Below, one piece after another: positions 58,371 to 64,000 of a DNA stretch of 64,000 bases; within the stretch, counting starts at the first letter, position 1, and each line of letters begins with the position of its first letter. The translations under genes and the position numbers were made by a program. Under the pieces are notes generated by a model that was not told the DNA's origin, made no database searches, and worked only from the letters and a program-made list of their open reading frames with translations. Source of the DNA: Anaerolineae bacterium (GTDB lineage: Bacteria > Chloroflexota > Anaerolineae > Aggregatilineales > Phototrophicaceae); assembly GCA_025055175.1 (NCBI GenBank), contig JANWYT010000020.1, positions 62,001 to 126,000 of the forward strand, in the 5' to 3' direction.

Positions 58371-59189
58371 ATGAGCGGCGTGCGCTACGCCTTCATCGAA
58401 GCTATGCTCAAGCAGCTGCCGCCCAGCGCTTCAACGCTGCGCCTGCTAGACGTAGGCGGTCTGTGTGGCCCTGTCCTGGCTCGGCAACGCCCCGATATCC
58501 AAGCTCAGGCTGTCTCGCTGATCGCGACTCACTGGCAGGAAGCCCCTGCTAGCGCCGCTGCTGTCGTCGGCTGTGACCTGTACCTGAGCCATGCGCTGCT
58601 GCGCGCCGCCCACAATGCCTTGCGCCCTGGTGGTCGCCTGATCGTCGTGCAGCCCCTGGAGACGATGGACGCGCATGAGCGTTACGCCGAAAGGCTGACT
58701 CAGGCGGGCTTCGTGCGCCTGCTCATCGAGCCAGCCTTGAACCGAGCTGGCCTGCTGCTGCGCGGCGAAAAACCTCACACCACCGGCGATACGCTGGCAC
58801 GCGTGCGCCAGACCGCCGACGCCGACGCGGACGCGCTAGACCTGAGCGGCTATCGCGGGCGCTACCTGCACTTGCTGGTGCAACAGACGCCCAACAAGCC
58901 TGCTTGGCGTCTATCACCGGACGAGCCGCTGCGCTGGCGCGCCTTGGCCTTCCAGGCGGAAGATGGCCTGCGCTTGCTAGCCTTCACCAGCTTGCCCAAA
59001 GCCGTCGCCTTCTTGCAGGCAGGGGTGCTGGCAGGGCGCGTGCGCGACGTCAACAAAGTCGCCAAGTTCCCCCGCGAAGCTGCCCAGAGCTGGCCCGTCC
59101 TGGCCCTCAACCTGCCGCCCGAAGCTCTGCCTGACGCTCCGGCTTGGCTAGACGTTGATCCCAACCAGGCTGCTGTCCCCGACGAATAG
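58371..59189 (+). CDS. SAM-methyltransferase-like protein (divergent)
   Basis: 272 residues. The N-terminal half looks like a class I methyltransferase: LRLLDVGGLCGPVLARQ (motif I, G-G-L-C-G), CDLYLSHALLRAAHNALRPGGRLIVVQPLE (motifs IV-VI with the R-P-G-G turn). The acidic residues usually binding SAM after motif I are not clear. The C-terminal half (from about 150) is unassigned. It sits between the 73-residue protein and the THUMP-like methyltransferase, with five bases to the latter, so an RNA-modification operon is possible but unproven. Confidence 0.6.
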   Translation: MSGVRYAFIEAMLKQLPPSASTLRLLDVGGLCGPVLARQRPDIQAQAVSLIATHWQEAPASAAAVVGCDLYLSHALLRAAHNALRPGGRLIVVQPLETMDAHERYAERLTQAGFVRLLIEPALNRAGLLLRGEKPHTTGDTLARVRQTADADADALDLSGYRGRYLHLLVQQTPNKPAWRLSPDEPLRWRALAFQAEDGLRLLAFTSLPKAVAFLQAGVLAGRVRDVNKVAKFPREAAQSWPVLALNLPPEALPDAPAWLDVDPNQAAVPDE

Positions 59190-59193
59190 CCCA

Positions 59194-60384
59194 ATGCAGC
59201 TCGCCGATCTAGACTTCCTAGTCAGCGCACGCGGCCAAGCTCTGCTAACTGAGCTAGCCCAAGCTGACCTGAGCGACGCAGCTCAGCTCCCCTTGCTTAC
59301 TCGCCTGCGCAAGGCCTATACCCCTGCCGAGAGCGCCGCCGCCCTGGAGTTAGTCCGCCTGCGCCAGCGCGCCCGCGATAAATTCGGCCCGCAAGCCGAC
59401 TCGCTCTATTTTACGGCTGCTGCCCTAGAGCAGGCCAGCCATCCGCTGACGCGTGCCTGGCGCGCACAAGCCTGGGCTGGCGCGCAGGTCATCGACGTGG
59501 GTTGTGGCATTGGCGCAGACAGCCTGGCCTTCGCCCAGGCGGGAGCGCACGTCCTGGGTTTGGACATTGACGACCTGCGTCTGGCGATGGCGCGCCTCAA
59601 TGCCCAAGCTGTGAGTCTGCCCGCCCACTTTGAGCGCCAAGACGCGCGCGCCTGGCAGCCCGCCTCTGCCGATTTGATCTTCTACGATCCTGCGCGGCGC
59701 AGCGCCCAGGGCCGGCGTCTGCGCCACGTCGAAGCCTACGAGCCACCCCTCAACCTGGTGGAAGTCTGGGCTGGGCGCGCGCGCGTCCAGGCCAAGCTCG
59801 CGCCAGGGCTTGATCTATCCCAGATCGAAGCACTGGGCGGTGGCCTGAGCTTCTTGGCGGTGGGCGAAGACTTGAAAGAAGCGCTGTGGGACAGCCAGCC
59901 CGACTGGGCTACAAGAGACAGGGATCGGCGCGCTGTGCTGTTGCGTCCCGATGGCGCGCTGACCTGGTCGCGCCTGGCTCACGAGCCAGAGCCACCTGCT
60001 CGCTTGAGCGCACCACGCGCCTGGCTGATCGAGCCGAACGCCGCCCTGCTGCGCGCAGGCCTGGTGCGCCACGCCGCCCTGGCCTGGGACGCTGCCCTGC
60101 TCGATGAGACTATCGCCTACCTGACCAGCGACTCACCGCCCGACACGCCCTGGGCCAGGGCTTGGCGCGTGCAGGCCTGGCTACCCTTTCAGCTCAAGCG
60201 CTTGCGCGCCGCCCTACGCGAACGAGGCGTGGGCCGCCTGACCGTCAAGAAACGCGGCAGCCCCATCACACCAGAAGCGCTCATGACTCAGCTCAGGCTC
60301 AAGGGCGACCAGGCCGCCACCGTCGTCCTCACCCGACTCCAGGGCCAGCCCATCGCCCTCATCTGCGACGAACAGCCCGCCTAG
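59194..60384 (+). CDS. class I SAM-methyltransferase with THUMP-like domain
   Basis: 396 residues from the ATG at 59194, four bases after the preceding stop. The N-terminal helical part (LARLRKAY-like, RQRARDKFG) leads to a methyltransferase core: VIDVGCGIGADSLAFAQAGAHVLGLDID (motifs I and II), then LIFYDPARR (motif IV). The C-terminus is a THUMP-like domain: GRLTVKKRGSPITPEALMTQLRL and VVLTRLQGQPIALI. THUMP domains bind structured RNA, so this should be an RNA methyltransferase. The substrate RNA is unknown. The stop shares a CTAG with metG on the other strand. Confidence 0.87.
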   Translation: MQLADLDFLVSARGQALLTELAQADLSDAAQLPLLTRLRKAYTPAESAAALELVRLRQRARDKFGPQADSLYFTAAALEQASHPLTRAWRAQAWAGAQVIDVGCGIGADSLAFAQAGAHVLGLDIDDLRLAMARLNAQAVSLPAHFERQDARAWQPASADLIFYDPARRSAQGRRLRHVEAYEPPLNLVEVWAGRARVQAKLAPGLDLSQIEALGGGLSFLAVGEDLKEALWDSQPDWATRDRDRRAVLLRPDGALTWSRLAHEPEPPARLSAPRAWLIEPNAALLRAGLVRHAALAWDAALLDETIAYLTSDSPPDTPWARAWRVQAWLPFQLKRLRAALRERGVGRLTVKKRGSPITPEALMTQLRLKGDQAATVVLTRLQGQPIALICDEQPA

Positions 60385-62189
60385 AAGCCGTCTTCCACCT
60401 CTTCGCGCGGCTGGCCGAGGCGAGCGCGTTCCGTCGCAATCATCTCATCTTCCAGCTTGACGTAGAGCGGCGTTGGCTCTCGCAGGGCTTGGCCCTGGGG
60501 GAGCTGGCTGGCCTCCCAGCGGCCTATGGCGGCGCTGCCATCGTAGATCAAGGCATCGTGGGTGCGCCCATCCTCATCGTAGCAGGTGATGATCTGTTCG
60601 CCGAACAGTTGGCCTGCGTAGCCCAGCATAGCGCGCACCTGCTGGCTGCTGAAGGGCAAGAAGGGCGCTAGCAGCGTCTTGAGGTTATCGATGGCGCGCA
60701 GGGCGGTGTAAATGCTGCGAGCCGCGTCCTGCTCGTCGGTCTTGATCGTCTTCCAGGGGGCGCGCTGATCCAGATAGACGTTGACCTCGCGGGCCAGGCC
60801 CATCGCCTCTAGCAAGGCGTCGCGCAGGCGCACCCGTTCCAGCAGGCCGCCTACGCTGTCAAAGCCACTCTCTATGCGAGCGATAAGGGCCTGATCGGCA
60901 TCGGTCAGGGCGTCGTAGGTGGGAACGCGGCCATCGAAGCGCTTGTAAGCGAAGCCGATGACGCGATTCACCAGGTTGCCCCAAGCCGCCAGCAACTCAG
61001 CGTTCACGCTGTTGAAGAAGTTCTCCCAACTGAAGTCGCTGTCGCTGGTCTCTGGGAAGCTACGCGCCACATAGTAACGGATAGCGTCGGGCTGGTAGCG
61101 CCGCAAGATGTCCGGCAACCACACAGCCCAATTGCGCGATTTGCTGAACTGCTGGCCCTCGATGTTCATGAACTCGTTGGCTGGCACGTCGTAAGGCAGG
61201 GTGATGGGCGGCGCGCCTTCGAGAGCGTACAGGCCATCGACTCCTAGCAGCTCGGCTTGCCAGATGACGGTGTGGAAAGGGATGTTGTCCTTGCCGATGA
61301 AGCAGTACATCTGGCAATCGGGGTTGTACCACCAATCGCGCCAAGCGTCGGGCGTCCCCTGGTTCTTGGCCCACTCCACGCTAGCCGAGAAGTAGCCGAT
61401 GACTGCTTCAAACCACACATACATGCGCTTCTGTTCGCCCCAGCCCTCCAGAGGGATGGGAATGCCCCAATCAATGTCACGGGTGATGGGGCGTGGGCGC
61501 ACATCTTTCAGGAAGTTACGGCTGAAGTTGAGGACAGCGGGCCGCCAATGCCCCTCGTGGCTGTCCAGATAGCGGGCGATGGCCTCCTGGAATTTGTCCA
61601 GCTCCAAGAAGTAGTGTTCGGTCTCGCGCGGGACGAGCCGATCCTGCGGATTCTCTTTGCTGCGCGGGTTGATGAGCTTCATCGGATCCATCAAGTTGCC
61701 GCAGTTATCGCACTGGTCGCCGCGCGCGTCTTTGTAGCCACAGATGTAGCATTCGCCTTCGATGAAGCGGTCGGGCAGGAAACGCTGCTCTAACTCGCTG
61801 TAGAGCAGCGTTTGCTTCTCTAGGCGCAAGTAGCCGCGCGCTAGCAGGGTGCGGAAGAAATCCTGGGAGATACGATGATGATTGACGGTGTCGGTGTGGG
61901 TGAAAAGATCGTAGCTGATCCCAATGGCCTTCTGCGTCTCCAGGAAACGACGATGATAGCGTTCGAACAAGTCTCTGGGAGTCATGCCGCGCTTGTTGGC
62001 TTCTACCATAATGGGCGTGCCGTGACTATCTGAGCCAGAGACCATCAGCACGCGATTGCCCCTCAGGCGATGATAGCGCGCGAAGATATCGGCGGGCAAG
62101 TATGCGCCGGCCAGGTGGCCGACGTGCAGATCACCATTGGCGTAGGGCCAGGCGACAGAGACGTGGATCGTCTTGGGCGGGGTGGTCAT
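60381..62189 (-). CDS. metG: methionyl-tRNA synthetase
   Basis: 602 residues from the ATG at 62189, with AAAGGACG before it. Motifs: LHVGHLAG (HIGH signature, HVGH at residues 22-25), a zinc finger pair CYICGYKDARGDQCDNCG, and QQFSKSRNWAV (the KMSKS equivalent, FSKS). The MetRS class-I core and the anticodon-binding helical domain are complete, while the C-terminal tRNA-binding (EMAP/Arc1p) dimerisation domain is absent, as in many shorter MetRS. It charges tRNA(Met) with methionine. Upstream is a Met-rich leader ORF with terminator and antiterminator, suggesting attenuation. The gene is convergent with the THUMP-like gene. Confidence 0.97.
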   Translation of the reverse strand: MTTPPKTIHVSVAWPYANGDLHVGHLAGAYLPADIFARYHRLRGNRVLMVSGSDSHGTPIMVEANKRGMTPRDLFERYHRRFLETQKAIGISYDLFTHTDTVNHHRISQDFFRTLLARGYLRLEKQTLLYSELEQRFLPDRFIEGECYICGYKDARGDQCDNCGNLMDPMKLINPRSKENPQDRLVPRETEHYFLELDKFQEAIARYLDSHEGHWRPAVLNFSRNFLKDVRPRPITRDIDWGIPIPLEGWGEQKRMYVWFEAVIGYFSASVEWAKNQGTPDAWRDWWYNPDCQMYCFIGKDNIPFHTVIWQAELLGVDGLYALEGAPPITLPYDVPANEFMNIEGQQFSKSRNWAVWLPDILRRYQPDAIRYYVARSFPETSDSDFSWENFFNSVNAELLAAWGNLVNRVIGFAYKRFDGRVPTYDALTDADQALIARIESGFDSVGGLLERVRLRDALLEAMGLAREVNVYLDQRAPWKTIKTDEQDAARSIYTALRAIDNLKTLLAPFLPFSSQQVRAMLGYAGQLFGEQIITCYDEDGRTHDALIYDGSAAIGRWEASQLPQGQALREPTPLYVKLEDEMIATERARLGQPREEVEDGF

Positions 62190-62271
62190 GGCAGAACGTC
62201 CTTTCTGAGAGCGGTAGGGCCTTGTGCTGGGGTCTGTAAGTCTATGGCCTATGTGGTCTGTGTCTATAATG

Positions 62272-62297
62272 AAAAACCGCCTGACGGGGCAGGCGGT
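62272..62297 (-). terminator. intrinsic terminator in the metG leader
   Basis: On the minus strand ACCGCCTG (62297-62290), loop CCCCGT, CAGGCGGT (62283-62276) and T-run (62276-62272). It lies after the leader ORF and about 80 bases before the metG ATG. Its 5' arm can also pair with GCAGGCGG at 62345-62338 in the leader. Confidence 0.88.
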
Positions 62298-62319
62298 GAA
62301 GTTGTTATGGCGTCGGCGC

Positions 62320-62406
62320 TCAGCCACATGAAATCATCCGCCTGCGAGAGCTTTCGGGGCGCATGGTCATGGGCATGAGGGCGCGATCGGTCGTGAGCGT
62401 ATTCAT
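62320..62406 (-). CDS. predicted Met-rich leader peptide of metG
   Basis: A 28-residue ORF with methionines at positions 1, 11, 13, 15 and 24, including the cluster ALMPMTMR. It is followed by a stop (TGA at 62322-62320), then 23 bases later the terminator. Within its 3' part (62345-62338) is the antiterminator strand GCAGGCGG, which pairs over 8 bp with the terminator's 5' arm plus one loop base. A ribosome stalled at the Met codons 11-15 would cover about up to 62349, leaving the antiterminator strand free. A ribosome at the stop would cover part of it. No Shine-Dalgarno is present; the ATG is seven bases after the -10 element, so the leader mRNA should be leaderless. Assignment is inference from layout. 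Confidence 0.6.
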   Translation of the reverse strand: MNTLTTDRALMPMTMRPESSRRRMISCG

Positions 62407-62413
62407 GCCGACG

Positions 62414-62441
62414 ATTATAACGCGCGCAGGCCAAAAGGCAA
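62414..62441 (-). promoter_or_regulatory. promoter of the metG leader
   Basis: On the minus strand TTGCCT (62441-62436), a 16-base spacer and TATAAT (62419-62414), then seven bases to the leader ATG at 62406. It starts just past the stop of the upstream minus-strand gene. Confidence 0.65.
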
Positions 62442-62446
62442 AGGCA

Positions 62447-62914
62447 CTAGGCGCGCCACAACGCGCGCAGGCGCGCTTCCTGGGCCTGGCGAGCCTCATC
62501 TTCGGCCTGCATTTTGCGACGCGAGTCGGAGAAACCGCTCTCGGCGAAGCCAGCCCAGCCAACGATTTGGGCGGCGAAGAAGGCCACGCCTTCCGCGTCG
62601 AAGTCAGCTTCGCTGGCGGAGCGAGCCAGGCGGGCCATCAAGTTGGCAGCGGCTTCGGCGGTGGACAAGCCCAGCGGCCCAGTGCGGCGGCGCGCTTCGT
62701 GAGCTTGCTGGCTGGCGCTCTGGCAGACGCTCTGCAAATGAGCCAGATCGTGGGCCTGCCGCAACGCGTCAGCGGCGGCTTGTAGGCCAGTCTTGTCGAG
62801 GATGCTCATCAAAGCAGGGCGCGCCTGCTCCCAGATGCACCACGACACGAAGGCTTCGAGGACGTGGGACGGCACAGTGTCGCGGTTGAGGTGATCCAGC
62901 AGGACGTCGCTCAT
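62447..62914 (-). CDS. Ala-rich helical protein, possible putative-immunity-type family
   Basis: 155 residues, alpha-helical throughout, with repeated AxxxA patterns (CIWEQARPALMSIL, AAADALRQAHDLAHLQ, AEAAANLMARLARSASEAD, AVAFF-like FDAEGVAFFAAQIVG) and a charged C-terminus (AEDEARQAQEARLRAL). The pattern resembles the Ala-rich putative immunity protein family seen next to polymorphic-toxin genes, but no toxin is next to it here. I cannot confirm the family by eye. The metG leader promoter lies at its 3' end. A real gene on coding composition; function unknown. Confidence 0.5.
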   Translation of the reverse strand: MSDVLLDHLNRDTVPSHVLEAFVSWCIWEQARPALMSILDKTGLQAAADALRQAHDLAHLQSVCQSASQQAHEARRRTGPLGLSTAEAAANLMARLARSASEADFDAEGVAFFAAQIVGWAGFAESGFSDSRRKMQAEDEARQAQEARLRALWRA

Positions 62915-63305
62915 GGATGACGAGAAAGCTTGGTGGTCGTTTTTGAAGGACGAGAGACGCTTTCGCTAATACATAGGTCAGCGTTCAGCCTAACGTGAGG
63001 CGAGCAGGCGGGAACTATGACTCTGTGCGTCGTCCCGCAAACAGCGATCACTCGTCCTCGTCCAAGCCAACTATAACGCGGCGCCCTGATATTTACAAGG
63101 TCTTCAGCCAGAGCTGACGGCTCTTTGACCCTCACCGCCGAGTTTTGCCCCCTCTGCGTGTCGCCAAAGCAAGTTGGGCAGCACGTCGCACATAAAGGGA
63201 CAAAGCTCGGCAAAGATGAGTGATAGATGAGAGAAAGGCAACCCACTCAGCTGCCCCGCGTATAGCTGTCTAGTGTACGGACGCATGAGACACGGAGAGC
63301 TAGAC
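62915..63305. other. non-coding gap between the minus 62447 gene and the plus 63306 gene
   Basis: Divergent gap of 391 bases. No convincing gene, RNA or repeat is seen; minus-strand frames here have no Shine-Dalgarno sequence or family features. A GGAGAG lies before the 63306 start. A weak short stem (AGAGC/GCTCT) occurs near 63108-63124. Confidence 0.5.
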
Positions 63306-63872
63306 ATGATGAACGAAGAAGAGAAGAATCTACCCGAAGCTCAGAACGGCGAAGACCTGGCCAAGCGCGCCCGCGAAGTGGCCGAAGACGCTGCCGAGAT
63401 CGTCAGCGATGCCGTCGTCAAGGCCCGCGAGACGGTGAGCGAGACCGCTGAGAAGGCTCGCGAGTCGCTGAGCGAGACGGTGGAGAAGGCCCGCGAGCAG
63501 GCTAAAGAGGTCATCGAGAAGATGAGCGAGCAAGCCAAAGAAGCCGCCGAGAAGGTCAGCGAGCAGGCTAAAGAAGTCGCCGAGAAGGCCCGCGGACAGG
63601 TCAAGGAAGCCGCCGAAGGCGTACAAGAGGCCATCGATAGGACGCCGCTGGGCGACCTGATCGAAAGCCAAAAGCGCGCCCTCAGCGAAGCTATGAAGGC
63701 TTTCGAAGCTCTCATCCCCGCTGCCACTCGCGAACACGGTGAGAAGGCCCTCAAGGAGATGATCGAAGGCTATCGCACTCTGCTCAGCATGACTGCCGAT
63801 CAGATCAACGGCTTGCTGGAACGCGCTGGCTTCAAGCGCGACAAAGACACCACCGACGAAACCGCCTCTTAG
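63306..63872 (+). CDS. LEA/amphipathic-helix protein with 11-residue repeats
   Basis: 188 residues from the ATG at 63306 with GGAGAG six bases before it. From about residue 25 to 115 it consists of tandem 11-residue units of the type K-E-x-x-E-K-A-R-E-x-x (SETAEKARESL, SETVEKAREQA, KEVIEKMSEQA, KEAAEKVSEQA, KEVAEKARGQV), like group-3 late-embryogenesis-abundant proteins and apolipoprotein-type amphipathic helices. The end (residues about 115-180) is a charged helical part with FEALIPAATREHGEKAL. Such proteins protect membranes or proteins during desiccation or bind lipid; that role is inference. No signal peptide. A related gene begins 20 bases after it. Confidence 0.65.
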   Translation: MMNEEEKNLPEAQNGEDLAKRAREVAEDAAEIVSDAVVKARETVSETAEKARESLSETVEKAREQAKEVIEKMSEQAKEAAEKVSEQAKEVAEKARGQVKEAAEGVQEAIDRTPLGDLIESQKRALSEAMKAFEALIPAATREHGEKALKEMIEGYRTLLSMTADQINGLLERAGFKRDKDTTDETAS

Positions 63873-63892
63873 TACCAACGGAGAACGAAATC

Positions 63893-64000
63893 ATGGCTAC
63901 CACCCCCAAGAAGACCAGCACCCGCGCCAAGAAGGACGCTGAGAGCGTCACCGAGACCGTGAGCGAAGCCCTGGACAGCGCCGCTGAGACCGTGACTGAA
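63893..64000 (+). CDS. start of a second charged helical protein, cut by the right edge
   Basis: An ATG at 63893 with GGAGA eight bases upstream opens a frame to the window end (36 codons). The sequence has a basic start (PKKTSTRAKK) followed by acidic-polar helix with SETV/TETV repeats (DAESVTETVSEALDSAAETVTE). It resembles the preceding LEA-type protein, so they may be a tandem pair. The remainder is outside the window. Confidence 0.55.
   Translation, partial: MATTPKKTSTRAKKDAESVTETVSEALDSAAETVTE

Noticed and set aside
62190-62441. T-box or SAM riboswitch in front of metG
   Set aside because: No T-box signature (such as the UGGNACC bulge) or SAM-riboswitch core is visible in the leader; the Met-rich ORF with antiterminator explains the terminator better.
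62911-63246. 111-codon minus-strand frame in the 62.9-63.3 kb gap
   Set aside because: Atypical Cys/Ser/Pro-rich composition, overlap with the next gene's start and no RBS.
1-64000. tRNA, rRNA, CRISPR arrays, insertion sequences, prophage
   Set aside because: No T-loop-type tRNA signatures in the intergenic regions, no regularly spaced repeats, and no transposase, integrase or phage structural genes were seen.

Overview
This is a 64 kb piece of a GC-rich bacterial chromosome. The gene set points to the phylum Chloroflexota, most likely an Anaerolineae-like lineage. The clues are several polytopic GT-C/GT39 glycosyltransferases, Roadblock/LC7 proteins with an MglA-like GTPase, lipoproteins and secreted proteins with TP-rich linkers, SH3/PD40/PPC-type envelope proteins, and a Uma2 remnant. 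This assignment is inference: no rRNA, tRNA or other phylogenetic marker was seen. No CRISPR array, insertion sequence or prophage was seen. Many start sites are GTG or TTG backed by good ribosome binding sites, and ATGA start/stop overlaps are very common, so most genes sit in short operons.

Layout. 1-5.9 kb: a TPR lytic transglycosylase cut by the left edge, two single-domain response regulators, a PHP phosphoesterase, methylglyoxal synthase followed by a broken Uma2 gene, and a NERD membrane protein. 5.9-13.3 kb: an AddB-AddA recombination operon with a third membrane-protein gene. 13.4-19.8 kb (minus): a GT39 enzyme downstream of a chemosensory-like set (receiver, RsbT-like, CheW, receiver-Roadblock), then CheB and two unknowns. 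19.9-35 kb: selA and a large envelope/glycan block with four polytopic glycosyltransferase-like proteins, one fused to a sorbosone-dehydrogenase-like propeller, a WecA/MraY-type transferase, an esterase lipoprotein, a flippase-like protein, an MglA-like GTPase and a Bax-inhibitor-1 protein. 34.8-45 kb: thioesterase, M20 peptidase, lipoprotein, Tat-exported cyclase divergent from glutamate dehydrogenase, TPR protein, GAF histidine kinase and a GT2 enzyme. 45-58 kb: two secreted beta-propeller-type proteins, oligoendopeptidase F with two partners, a cation/Ca exchanger, hydrolase, exonuclease, a PPC-repeat protein, a trypsin-like protease, a GNAT protein and a frameshifted polysaccharide deacetylase. 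58-64 kb: two methyltransferase-type genes, metG with a striking leader, a possible immunity-type protein, and two LEA/amphipathic-helix genes (the second cut by the right edge).

The most interesting regulatory signal is upstream of metG. There is a promoter, then a 28-codon leader ORF with an M-P-M-T-M cluster, then an antiterminator strand (GCAGGCGG), then a rho-independent terminator whose 5' arm can pair with that strand. This is the full layout of a ribosome-mediated methionine attenuator in front of methionyl-tRNA synthetase. The same leader, and a lipoprotein gene at 37.8 kb, show identical promoter-to-ATG geometry (N16 spacer, seven bases from -10 to ATG), which predicts leaderless mRNAs. 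In the lipoprotein gene the AUG also sits in the loop of a perfect 11-bp hairpin.
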